Origin: Dendrophyllia cribrosa
Taxonomy: Eukaryota > Cnidaria > Anthozoa > Scleractinia > Dendrophylliidae
Assembly: GCA_024195265.1 (NCBI GenBank)
Contig: JAJLRJ010000004.1
Span: 2,055,125-2,119,124, forward strand
Direction: 5' to 3'
DNA length: 64,000 nucleotides
The position numbers were made by a program, and so were the translations under genes. Below, one piece after another: positions 1 through 9,799 of this stretch. The notes under the pieces are model-generated. The model ran no database searches, had not been told where the DNA came from, and saw only the letters and a program-made list of their open reading frames with translations. Within the stretch, counting starts at the first letter, position 1. Every line of letters starts with the position of its first letter.

Positions 1-46
1 TGGCGGGAATGAGAGCTTTTTGGGCTGTAAGCAGAACTCGCCACTA

Positions 47-375
47 CTAGTGCCTGTAGTCGAGTCGTCTGATCTTCCGTGGGACTGGAGGATCAATTTC
101 AATGGCTTGAGTTAATATTTTCTTGTAGTCACGGTCTTTCACGTCTTTAGCGGAACGAAGCATTTCGGAGAACGCAAAAACATCTTCTTTCGAAATATTT
201 GCCACGTCGCCGTCTTCGTCACGGTAACGAAGTCGGATGTTGTCTTCATCGAGATGAGCCAGAGAAGAACACCTTTCTTAATGCTACACAAAAGACTTTT
301 ATACGATAAATTTTGTATGAGGAAGGTAGCAAATCGCTGTTCTCCATATTCAACTTTCACCTTATAGCTCGCCAT
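47..375 (-). pseudogene. PB1-domain protein fragment, frameshifted
   Basis: Reading leftward from an ATG at 375, the first ~35 codons give a PB1-like N-terminus (MASYKVKVEYG). The frame is then lost near 255-260. A second frame carries a PB1-like acidic stretch (LDEDNIRLRYRDEDGD) and a helix ending in a basic tail, and stops with TAG at 47-49. PB1 domains mediate heterodimerisation in NBR1/p62-type scaffolds. The frame change and the lack of further domains suggest a pseudogene or a duplicated first exon. The family call rests on the acidic OPCA-like motif and is moderate; a missing intron could mimic the frameshift. Confidence 0.5.
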
Positions 376-2346
376 GTTTGTTTGAAGATCTTGATCCCGC
401 GAGCACGAACGTGAACTTGATAACTCCGCCTTTCACGCCTTTCAAAATGGAGAACCGCTCTAAATCACTTATTAACTCTTGTCATAATTTACATATATAC
501 AGGCTACATCAATTATCTGTACATTCAGATGTTTTCTTTTTTATGTCGTTCTTATACGGTGGAATTCTGAGCCATGATACAGGTGGAATTTCTAGGTATT
601 CATTCATTGATATCTCCTCTGTTCTAGGGCCATTATTATTGCCCTAGCAAAACTAAGACCTTTATCAGTGCAAAACAATAATGAAAAGTTGGAAACGAGT
701 ACGGTGGAACCACATTAATAAGGCCCCAAACGGGCCATCAGAAATATTGGAGCGGGATCAACTTATGGTACGAATTTCTCTTAATTTATGTCATCGTGCC
801 GCAAATACTATAACTTGGACCATACGATCCAATCAAAGAGCAATCAAAGAGGAAGAAACTTATTGTCTACAAATCTTCCATTCCTTGTCAAATGTTCTTA
901 TTGTTTGGCACTAATATCTCGTTATATTTATTGAGTGGTCGCATTAACATGAGAAAATATTAACTGTTAGGGAGTCTAAAAGCTGTGAATTAACGCGGTG
1001 GTCGGATTAAAAGGGTTTTCCAATACAAAAATCACTGCGATTTTGTTCTAGATGAAACAAATGGGGACCTTAAAGGAATTCAAAAGCTGATATTTCAAGC
1101 GCTAACTATTCGTCAGAGTGAATCATGGGATTATGGGTTAAGTGTGGTTTATACATCAAACGTTGGTGCTAAGCCATTAGAGAACTTAAGATCCACGACG
1201 AACGAGACGACGACGACGTCTATAGACCGCGGAAGGACTGGACTGAGGACGTCGGTTTCGGTGGGAAAATGAAAACTTAAGATGCGGCCAGCAGGTAGAC
1301 GACGACGACTTATTTCGACTTGGTTTGTTGAAAACGTCTCGCTCAAGATGACATCGTTTAAGGACATGCGTGAGTTTCTTTTTTTGAGCCGTGGATTAAA
1401 CTTTATTAACGACGAAGAATTTCCAAACGTTGGTGCTAAGCCATTGTTGGAAACATGGCGACATGAAAACTTAAAACGAGTAGAATAAATTAGTTGGCCA
1501 AAAAGTGTTCGTTGATTCCTTGAGGATTGAGAATGATTAGCTTTTTATGAGATGGATTGATTAGCCCCACACCAAGTCACTGGTGCTGTCTTTTATCAGG
1601 TCTCTCACCATGTGTTTGATCCAAATACTGGTTGTCTGTTCAGATTTAAAAAAAAAAAACAATTAGAAGGACACAATCGCTGCGTTCTGCGACTGTTTTC
1701 ATCTTCATCTAGCTAAACTCCTAAAAAAAAAAGTAAAAATGAAATTTACATAATTTATACAAACTAAGATGTATCCCGCAATGTAAGGAAGAGGCAGACA
1801 AAGACACTCGACTCAGACAATGACACTCGACTGCCACTCACAAAAAAAATATCAGAATTAGTAATATCATTATGGATGATATGATTGACTTAACTTAAGA
1901 ACAGAGTGAAGGTTTTGTCTTAAACAAACTGGTTAGGATTTCTTATCTGACACTCATCCTAAACACTTTGTTTTCCTTTAATTAAACATCAAGACAGGTG
2001 CCATATGAATAGGGAAAGACAACAGAGAGATGAAATTACTTAATTGTATTTGCGTCTGGTCGGAAACACTATTCTCTGCTCAGTCTAGTTGAAATTAGCA
2101 GGGCACGAAATTTGCAATTGAATGAAAAAAGCATTCGATTGGTTAGAAACCTGATATGGGATGCTGCTTTTCCGTAAACATCAAATTAAAATAGCCATCT
2201 GGACGAAAAGTAGTTCTATGATTGTTTCAACTTCCAAAATATCATATTTGAGTGAGGGAAACATCTAATGCGACAGTCGAACAATATTTTACTTCAAAAC
2301 AAAAGGAGCTCCTGAGTGAAAAAGAACGTAGTCACTGCATCTTTCA
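376..2346. other. Intergenic, no supported gene
   Basis: Only short ORFs without recognisable domains are present. A 21-bp direct repeat occurs at 1158-1178 and 1425-1445. It spaces two similar GA-rich stretches and suggests an old local duplication. The last ~100 bp before 2357 are the probable 5' UTR or promoter of GRL gene A. No clear TATA box is seen. Confidence 0.5.
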
Positions 2347-2356
2347 CATGTTCAAA

Positions 2357-3385
2357 ATGGAGCTTGAAATCGAAAACTTGGAAATACAAAGTGTACCTGC
2401 TGTAGCATATCTGGAAAGCGACACCAAATCAGATGAGTTGCAGAGAAACGCAGATGTAGACGGCAGCTGTAACCCTCACTTCAGAGCGTTATTACATAAG
2501 CTTGGTCGAGTTTTGAGGCTCATGAAACTAACTGGAACCTACTACGGCGATACGTCATTGACAGACGATTCGCAAGTGAACTCATCAAGCTTCTATTCCC
2601 GTTTTTACTGTGCGATCATACTGCTGGGCCAATGGACTCTTGTCATACAAGCCGTCACAAGTATTTACTTCGAAGGATTAACTAATATTTCAGTATTGTA
2701 CTTGTTACTTATTTATAGTATCTTCTATTTGCAAGGCGCAGTGGTAACGACGATCAGCTTATCAATTTTGCCAAAAAGGCAGGGGAAATGTTCTAGTTTT
2801 AGACGATTTGCAGACAATTTGCGCAAAACAGCAGAAGATTTTAGTGGCTTCACGATGAAATCAACCAATAGATTATTGGCTTTAGTAACGTTGTTTTTTG
2901 TCTTCAACTTGGCTGCCCTCACATTAATAGACGTTTATGGCAATGTGTCGGTAGCGAGGTTTCGTCCATGGAATGGTTTCTTACATTATCGCTTTCTTCA
3001 TATATTATTTGGTGCATTTGTCAGCTGTTCATGGTCTGTGCCATTTGTGTTGTTCTGTGCTTCAAGCGAGCTTTTGGTTGGAATGTTTGACACTTTGGAG
3101 AAGAAAGTTTCATGGAAGAGTGCTAGTTCTCTTGATATTGGATGGTTGAGGCAGGAACATCAAAAACTGTGCGAAGTAGTCGCTATAGCAGATGAAGTAC
3201 TTTCACCATTCCTCCTGGTGACAATCATACTGGACGTACCTCTCTTGTGCATTAATTTTCATCAGCTGTTAAAATCCCCAAATTCAAAAGAAGCTTTATT
3301 TGTCCTGTCCTTATTGTATTGGTGTGTCACCGCAACGGCCAAATTAGCTGTAATCATGAAATTTGGAGTACGAGTTAACGAAAAG
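2357..3385 (+). CDS. Gustatory-receptor-like (GRL) gene A, exon 1
   Basis: This long first exon (343 codons) encodes most of a seven-helix receptor of the GRL family, the animal relatives of insect gustatory/odorant receptors. These are predicted multi-pass membrane proteins with an intracellular N-terminus. The reading frame is open further upstream, but only from non-ATG codons. The ATG at 2357 (AAAATGG) has a better context than the one at 2348. The exon ends at 3385 in ...RVNEK followed by GTAAAA, phase 0. A long exon followed by three short phase-0 exons is the known ancestral C-terminal gene structure of GR/GRL genes and is the main support for the call. Paralogs B and C lie downstream on the opposite strand. 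The full product would be about 411 aa. The ligand is unknown. Confidence 0.8.
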
Positions 3386-3736
3386 GTAAAAATGGTGTTT
3401 TAAATACAATATATTTTCTGTGTTTCCTTTAATATAGCCTGAGGGTGATGGAGGCACACTTTTCGAAATTTGAATTTTTTTACCTTTCAATGAAAAAAGT
3501 TACATTTTAACGCAGCGTTTCTTTGTTGGTTTTGACTTTTTTTGAGTCCATTTGGACGGTTTTTTGAGATTTTTGAGAAATCCAGACAATGTGCCTAACA
3601 GATTAAAGAAAAAGTATACAAATTAGTATTTTCTGTAGTAGAGAAAGTGTCAAATTCAAACGCAAAATATACGAGAGAGCACCGGTTGCAGAACAAATAT
3701 CAACTGAAAGTTTTTTTTATCACTCTATTGTTTTAG

Positions 3737-3799
3737 ATTCACAGTTTTTATGACACTTTGCAGAAGATCAGTGTTTCTGATATTAAAGAGCACTTAGAG
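3737..3799 (+). CDS. GRL gene A, exon 2
   Basis: This is a 21-codon phase-0 exon with TTTTAG before it and GTAAGT after it. It begins IHSFYDTLQK and is homologous to exon 2 of genes B (29593-29652) and C (38225-38284), which begin IHSFQ. It encodes the intracellular stretch between the sixth and seventh membrane helices. Confidence 0.8.
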
Positions 3800-4379
3800 G
3801 TAAGTTTACTTTGCATTCTTTTAAATTGAAAATTAAAAAAAAAAAAACATGTTTATTCGTTCGATGCTGGTGACAAATAGTTTGTGACGTTCTAAAGAAG
3901 GTAGGGGCCTTACACGTGAAAACAATTCGACCTGTTTGGACTTGTGTGCCGGTTGCTTGTTTTGAAAGCTTGATGCTAATTAAGGGAGGGGAATGAAAAG
4001 TCACGTGGAGTGCAGGCAACGATTTCATCTACATTCAAGCTGTTTCATGTTTCCTGCTCCAGACAATGTTTTCATTTTTTTTCTGAATGCCCAAGTTCGC
4101 TGTATTTCTTTTAGAGAACTTTTCACTTATTTGTTCAAAGGCGTGCTTGTTCAGTTTTTTTTTTCTGAATTGAACTCATTACAGTCATGATTCTCTGCCA
4201 TCTTTTTGCATTTGGTAAATAATGTGTGCGGAGTGGGGTGGGTTGAGTAGGGTTGGGAGTTTGGGTCGTTGAGATGTTACTGTTTTACCCTATAGCCAGA
4301 TAAAAATGGAATCTTGAATCAATACCCAGGAGGGCAAGAAATCCTTTCTATGAAGATTCGTTTGTTGTTTTTCTTTCAG

Positions 4380-4469
4380 CTGTTGCACTTTCTGATGCAT
4401 CTTCGTGGAAATCCAATCGGACTGTCCGTGTATGGATTGGTTGTTATAGACAAGAACTTTGCACTCTCG
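4380..4469 (+). CDS. GRL gene A, exon 3, abutting the Polinton
   Basis: This is a 30-codon phase-0 exon preceded by TTTCTTTCAG. It encodes the start of the last helix (GLSVYGLVVIDKNFALS), and its length is identical to exon 3 of genes B and C. Its final codon TCG is the first half of the Polinton target duplication. Only three intron bases (GTG, 4470-4472) separate the coding sequence from the element. The element's first three bases AGT complete a GTGAGT donor. Confidence 0.85.
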
Positions 4470-4472
4470 GTG
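4467..4472. repeat. 6-bp target site duplication, left copy
   Basis: TCGGTG here is repeated exactly at 25439-25444, directly outside the two element ends. A 6-bp duplication is characteristic of Polinton integration by a retroviral-type integrase. It straddles an exon-intron boundary: TCG is coding and GTG is the splice donor. Confidence 0.95.
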
Positions 4473-4845
4473 AGTAGTTAGGATATCACGGCGGCCAGTG
4501 CATCCGAAGCCCCCCCAGCTAGTTTTAACGTAAAAACCTTATTGTCAATTTTCACACATAGTAAATTATATGACTTGATTGATCCTTATGTTAAAACCAC
4601 CAGAACTCAACAAAAATATTCCAGAATCTCATTTTTCAGTCTCTCCTAAAATTTAACAGCATTCATAAATGCTAACTTTCTGTCTAAATTTACCAGAGAC
4701 ATATTTTCATTGATTGTAAAAGTGCCACTTCATATTTCTGTCAAATAGAGCATATTCTAACTATCCTAAATTTCACATAAGATAGAAAACGTTCACACTA
4801 TGGGGGGGCTTCGGATGCACTGGCCGCCGTGATATCCTAACTACT
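4473..4845. repeat. Nested 373-bp inverted-repeat module within the TIR
   Basis: The outermost 44 bp of the element (4473-4516) recur as a perfect inverted copy at 4802-4845. The terminal 373 bp are therefore themselves bounded by inverted element ends (AGTAGTTAGG...CCTAACTACT). The right TIR has the same-length module at 25066-25438, but its inner arm has diverged in the C-rich part. The centre is AT-rich with no ORF. Confidence 0.9.
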
Positions 4846-5013
4846 GTCTCCAAAAAATCTGGGAGAATATTCAGTTGACAAAATTTCTTTTGCAGGCTGA
4901 TTCAGTTGACAAAATTCAACCTGCAGATAGATTTAGTTTTTTTCTCCAGTTTCTGGAGAAAAAAAAGTTTTCCCCAGGAGAAAAACTTTTCAAAAAACTG
5001 GGTGAAAAGATCA
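4473..5013. repeat. Left terminal inverted repeat
   Basis: The first ~541 bp match the reverse complement of 24896-25438 with few differences. Homology fades after GGTGAAAAGATCA (5001-5013). The TIR contains a nested palindromic module (4473-4845) followed by TTGACA-rich repeats and an inverted CTCCAG...CTGGAG stretch. TIRs are the presumed replication origins and integrase substrates of the element. Confidence 0.93.
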
Positions 5014-5985
5014 GATCAAAATTCTATCTGCAGATAGAATATTCAGTTGACAAAATTCTATCTGCAGATAGAATATTCAGTTGACAAAATTCTATCTGCA
5101 GATAGATTTTTAAAAAGTTTTTTTCTCCAGTTTCTGGAGAAAAAAAAAGTTTTCTCCAGGAGAAAAACTTTTCAAAAAACTGGAGAAAAAAACTTTTTAA
5201 AATTCTATCTGCAGATAGAATATTCAGTTGACAAAATTCTATCTGCAGATAGAATATTCAGTTGACAAAAATCTATCTGCTGGAAATAAAAAGTTAACAA
5301 TCAGGGAGGTTACATATTTGATTTTAAAACTTTTTTATTTTGAAAAAAGTTTTTGATTTTCCAAACTTTTTTTATTTTAAAAAAAGTTTTAAAATCAAAT
5401 CTGTAAACTCCCTGATTGACAACTTTTTATTTTCAATTCTGGACAAAAATTCTATCTGCAGATAGAATATTCAGTTGACAAAAATCTATCTGCTGGAAAT
5501 AAAAAGTTAACAATCAGGGAGGTTACATATTTGATTTTAAAACTTTTTTATTTTGAAAAAAGTTTTATATTTTCCAAACTTTTTTTATTTTAAAAAAAGT
5601 TTTAAAATCAAATCTGTAAACTCCCTGATTGACAACTTTTTATTTTCAATTCTGGAAACAAAATTAGTTTCATTTTTGTTTCCAGATTCTGGAGTGGTTT
5701 TTGAAAAAGTTTTTCAAAAAAGTTCTGCTAAAAAAACTGGAGAAAAAAACCAAAACCAAAAATGAAATCTATTTTTTGTTTCCAGATTGGAAATAAAAAG
5801 TTGACAATCAGGAAGGTTACATATTTGATTTTAAAACTTTTTTATTTTGAAAAAAGTTTTTGATTTTCCAAACTTTTTTTATTTTAAAAAAAGTTTTAAA
5901 ATCAAATCTGTAAACTCCCTGATTGACAACTTTTTATTTTCAATCTGGAAACAAAATTATTTTCAAAAAAAACTGGTTGACAAAA
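5014..5985. repeat. Left subterminal palindrome array
   Basis: This is non-coding DNA between the left TIR and the PolB stop. It holds repeated units with the palindrome TATCTGCAGATA followed by ATTCAGTTGACA (about 5030-5110, 5200-5290, 5450-5490). It also holds three long imperfect hairpins (about 5288-5429, 5499-5648, 5786-5946). Each hairpin starts near GTT(G/A)ACAATCAGG(G/A)AGGTTACA and ends in its inverted counterpart, with T/A-run arms. Similar hairpins recur at 11620-11786 and 24485-24851. Confidence 0.85.
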
Positions 5986-8900
5986 TCATCTCAATCTCCA
6001 GTGTCCTCTCGCAAATGTATCTATGCCATTTTTCAAAATCACTCTCTTGTCATCATTGGCAGACAGTGCAATCTTCTCCATTCTTTCTGTGAAAAGATGA
6101 TGTTCTCTGCTGCGAATGACATTTTGCGTCCTGAGTATTTTTTCTTCTCCTTTCAAACATTTCATAAAGTTGTCAAATCGCAGCTGGTTTTTAATCACAC
6201 ATTTTTTTACGCCTTTTGCTTTCTTTTCTTCTTTTCCTTCGTTCAACAGGAAAGCATAAAGTTTTGGTCTCAGCGCCACAAATTCTGTTATGGTTTTTCC
6301 AGCGCATTCATCTTTCATCAGCCCAATCTTTTTTTTATTTTCTTTCACAATAGGCAATCCATTCATCACTGCAGGATGATCTCTGGAAAAGTCATTTGTG
6401 TCAAACCATTCAAGAACATCATCTGCAATATCTGCATAGAAATCTTCTGTTCCAATCTCATAGACCAGTGAATCTGTGTCTGTATAAAGAACTTTCAAAT
6501 CTTTCCATTTTTCTTTTGCATAGCCATAATGAAAGTTATACATCAGGGTTTTGGAGAGATCCAAAATTGACATGCCCACATAAACTGGTTTATTCATGCG
6601 AACTTGTGTCTTTCGCATCTTTATCCCGATTAAAAATTCATCAAAAATCTGCAGATCAGCAAAGTTTGGCTTGTTGATCAGTTTTTCTGCTCTTTCAACA
6701 TCTTTTACCAGTTCAATGGAAACTCTTTTTCGCACATTCTCCATAGTCTTCCCAAACACTGAATTATTCATCAGTTTGAAGAAATCTTTTTCAAAGGTAT
6801 TTTTTGCGTTCATTCTCAGTTTTGTGTTTGTCTCAATATATGATTTCATGAAGGCAGCTTCCTGAAATGAAATTCCTCTCCAAATCTTTTTCAACTTCAT
6901 TCCCAGGGAAAGAAAGAGTTTCAGATTTTCTCCGTGCAGAACCATTCTTTCTTTATCTCTCAGATTTTGAGTCAGCTTCCACACTCCATCTAGCTTCAAA
7001 CTTTCTGGAGCAAGTGGAAAATCATTTTGGTCATCATGCAGTTCATCTGGATATTCCAGATCTACTTCCAGGATGCATCCTACACCTTCTCCATCAACAA
7101 ATGCCTTCCATTTAGACGGATCATCCGTCCATTTGAATTTTCCAACTGGAAGAGGCTTTGACATTGCCCATCCATAAAGGTTGTTTGCATCCAGATAAAC
7201 CAAAAACTTTGCTTGCTGCGTTTCGTCAAAATCTTTCATGAACCGATTGTTTGCCTTTGCGTATCTTTTGAATGCATTTGAGTTTCCACCTCTCATCCCT
7301 CGTTCAACCATCAGCAGCATATCTACGTCGTTCAGAAGCTGCAGTGAAACTCCAGTCATTTTCAGCATTGCGTTCCATGCCATTCCAGGGGTTGTGAAGA
7401 ACTGTGCAGGATCCAGACCATAGTTTTCTTCACAAAGTTTTCTGAAGTTTTCAACAACATCGGCCAGCAACAACACATCTGTTTTCAGATAGAGATCGTG
7501 ACATTCTCCCATGTTTTTCATCTGCCATTTCTGCCAGACATGTTTTGCGTGCTCAAAATCTTCTTCTCCGATCCCCGAGTCATTTAAGCTGGAGAAAAAC
7601 GCTTCTTTCTCTGGAAGTGGCTCTGCAAACTTTTCAAATGAATCCATGAATTCATAGGGATAAACTCCTTTTCGCGTCATCAAATCAAACTTTTCTCCCT
7701 GGAAAAACCTAGCAGTTTCTTTCAGATCTGTCTTGGGAAGATTACCAGCCAGATTTCCCAGAGAAGAAGCCATGAATTTGAAAGAATCCAAAAATCTGAT
7801 TTCATGTTTGACAATGATTTCTTTTCCCTCACAGATCTTTTCTCTTTTCAGTTCAAATTTCAGCGAGAAAGAGATATATTTTTCTTCGTTATTGGGGATG
7901 CATTGTATCTCCAGAATTTCATCCAGCAAACCCAGAGCCCGCACAAAAAGATGTGAGTCATAATTCGCCAGATTATGGAAGAACACTGGAGTGAATTTTG
8001 GTCTCTGAAACATTCTGTTACAAGAGCGATGTGCAGCTCCTTTGAATTTTCCAGTGAAATGACAGTGATCTCGTACTTTCATCTTTTCTCCTTCTCTCTC
8101 AAATTCACCTTGACACAGCCAGCACCATGATGTTTGATTGAATATATGCCATTCTTCTGGAGTGAGAGGATCCATGGGCTTTGGCTTCAGTTTCAGTTGA
8201 GCAGTTTTTACTTCCTCAATGAGTCGTCGCACAAATTCTTTTGGAAGCTCAGCTGATTCTTTTTCACTCCCAGCTCTTTGCAGGACAGGTTCTATTTGCA
8301 GAAAAGGAGAGACGAGATGAAAAGCGAATCCACATGGGAGATGCTCTTGTATTTTCTGCGTTTGTTTCATCTTTCCTGCATCTTTCATGGGTTTCAAAAT
8401 TGACTCAAAATCAGCGTAACCGACAACTGGAACATGAATCATCTTTGAGAAGTTACTGAATGAACATGTTTGTCCTTCAGGCATAACAACATTTGTTGCT
8501 TCAAATTCTACGCAGTTGATCTTGTGTTTTTTCAAACTGTCTTCACTGGGGAATGAATTGAGACATCTTTTACAGAAGAATCTTTTTCGTTTTGTTTTGG
8601 AAACTTGTGATCCAGCCAAACGAGAAAAGTTTTTAATGATACAGAAGTGACTTTTGAACTCCTTTTTGAGCAGCAGCAGATCCACGTGTTTTTCTTTTTC
8701 TTCATCTGTTGCTCTCAGGGTAAAAAGATTTCTGTCCCATCCAAATACATTCACAGAAATGTTGTTTCTTTTCTCAAACTTTCTGACATCTTCCAGAGTT
8801 GTTGGAAATGAAATGCCACTCCAATCGAGTTTTTCAGCTTGTTTTCTCAGGAGAGGCGTGATTCTTTCAGGATTCTGCTCCACCCAGTTCATTGCTCTTG

Positions 8901-9762
8901 TCATGCACCATTTGAAACACATTTCATCCTGGTTTTTCATGTTAATCACAGCGTTCTTGTTTGCCACTTCTTTTGGGAGAGGGATCCATGAAGATCCTCC
9001 CAGTGGTCTCCACCGAATGAGATGAAGCTCTAATCTAACAACTCGTTCAAACACCCAGTTTGATCCTCTTTGGTTGAAGTTTTCCAGGTTGATCAGCATT
9101 TCTCTGCTCATTTGATCAAACAACTCGCCTGCGTCATTTCCTTCTAGATTTCTTTTCATTCGGGAGTGGGAGAAAGGTGTTTCTTCAATCACGCCGTCGT
9201 CACTCAAGTCGGGTTTCACCAACAGAGAGACCAGAATGCACTTTACTTTTGTCTGCCGATTTTGTCTTATCAGCTCAATAACTTCACTCCTCACTTTCCG
9301 GAGAAAATCTTGTGGAGTTGGGGAGTCATCTCCTTGAATGATCAGCTGTCTGGCAAATCCTTTCAGAGCAGATCTTCCTTTTTCCACAATCAGCCTTTGC
9401 CCCCACAATGCAGCAATCTGTCTTTTCAGTCGTTCAACTGCAGGAGTTGATCTTCTCCTGATTTCTGCATCATTCACATCTTCCAGCCAAGTCGCCCAGT
9501 CTGAAATATTTTCTGTTTGTTTTTTAATGATTGGCGGAATTCTTCTGGGAGGAACTCTTCTTCTCTCCGGAACCAGCACTGGAACATTAAGTCTTTTATT
9601 TTCTTCATCCAGAGGGTTAACTTTTCTGCGCTGATTGTTTTTCCCACCTCCAGTCCATAGATTTTCAAAAAGAAAGTTGACCAGATCATCTTTCTTCATT
9701 CGAGACCATCCTCGCAATCCGGATGATCGTGCAAAAGATTTCCATGCAGTCAACGTTGACAT
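5986..9762 (-). CDS. polB: Protein-primed family B DNA polymerase (Polinton PolB)
   Basis: This gene encodes 1258 aa from the ATG at 9762, whose AAATAAAATG context matches other genes of the element; the frame is open slightly further upstream. Replication function is shown by exonuclease motifs GYADFES (D451), NLANYD (D602) and YLKTD (D762). Polymerase motifs are LDANNLYG (D858), KLMNNSVFGK (K996) and YTDTDS (D1095, D1097), all intact. The N-terminus has a SAP-like stretch (GWSRMKKDDLVNFL). A C2H2-type finger precedes the exonuclease, and an HNH/zinc-like insert (CWLC...RDHCHFTGK...CN) lies between Exo I and Exo II, as is common in this polymerase class. It would copy the linear element by protein priming at the TIRs. 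It is transcribed toward the left end, divergently from the HTH gene at 9800. Confidence 0.96.
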   Translation of the reverse strand: MSTLTAWKSFARSSGLRGWSRMKKDDLVNFLFENLWTGGGKNNQRRKVNPLDEENKRLNVPVLVPERRRVPPRRIPPIIKKQTENISDWATWLEDVNDAEIRRRSTPAVERLKRQIAALWGQRLIVEKGRSALKGFARQLIIQGDDSPTPQDFLRKVRSEVIELIRQNRQTKVKCILVSLLVKPDLSDDGVIEETPFSHSRMKRNLEGNDAGELFDQMSREMLINLENFNQRGSNWVFERVVRLELHLIRWRPLGGSSWIPLPKEVANKNAVINMKNQDEMCFKWCMTRAMNWVEQNPERITPLLRKQAEKLDWSGISFPTTLEDVRKFEKRNNISVNVFGWDRNLFTLRATDEEKEKHVDLLLLKKEFKSHFCIIKNFSRLAGSQVSKTKRKRFFCKRCLNSFPSEDSLKKHKINCVEFEATNVVMPEGQTCSFSNFSKMIHVPVVGYADFESILKPMKDAGKMKQTQKIQEHLPCGFAFHLVSPFLQIEPVLQRAGSEKESAELPKEFVRRLIEEVKTAQLKLKPKPMDPLTPEEWHIFNQTSWCWLCQGEFEREGEKMKVRDHCHFTGKFKGAAHRSCNRMFQRPKFTPVFFHNLANYDSHLFVRALGLLDEILEIQCIPNNEEKYISFSLKFELKREKICEGKEIIVKHEIRFLDSFKFMASSLGNLAGNLPKTDLKETARFFQGEKFDLMTRKGVYPYEFMDSFEKFAEPLPEKEAFFSSLNDSGIGEEDFEHAKHVWQKWQMKNMGECHDLYLKTDVLLLADVVENFRKLCEENYGLDPAQFFTTPGMAWNAMLKMTGVSLQLLNDVDMLLMVERGMRGGNSNAFKRYAKANNRFMKDFDETQQAKFLVYLDANNLYGWAMSKPLPVGKFKWTDDPSKWKAFVDGEGVGCILEVDLEYPDELHDDQNDFPLAPESLKLDGVWKLTQNLRDKERMVLHGENLKLFLSLGMKLKKIWRGISFQEAAFMKSYIETNTKLRMNAKNTFEKDFFKLMNNSVFGKTMENVRKRVSIELVKDVERAEKLINKPNFADLQIFDEFLIGIKMRKTQVRMNKPVYVGMSILDLSKTLMYNFHYGYAKEKWKDLKVLYTDTDSLVYEIGTEDFYADIADDVLEWFDTNDFSRDHPAVMNGLPIVKENKKKIGLMKDECAGKTITEFVALRPKLYAFLLNEGKEEKKAKGVKKCVIKNQLRFDNFMKCLKGEEKILRTQNVIRSREHHLFTERMEKIALSANDDKRVILKNGIDTFARGHWRLR

Positions 9763-9799
9763 TTTATTTGGGGCTAAAAGATTTTTTTCCTCAAATAAA
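9763..9799. promoter_or_regulatory. 37-bp symmetric bidirectional promoter
   Basis: The gap between two divergent ATGs is flanked on both sides by the same motif, CAAATAAAATG, one copy on each strand. TAAAATG-type start contexts recur before other genes of the element (13399, 15283, 15917, 16000, 17002, 17762 and, with more A, 20872). Promoter function is inferred from position and symmetry. The motif resembles the TAAAT start-overlapping promoters of poxviruses, but homology is not implied. Confidence 0.55.

Noticed and set aside
1149..1488. Opposed ORFs near 1.15-1.49 kb as a small gene
   Set aside because: No conserved motif and no splice-supported extension. The region contains a local direct repeat, and coding evidence is lacking.
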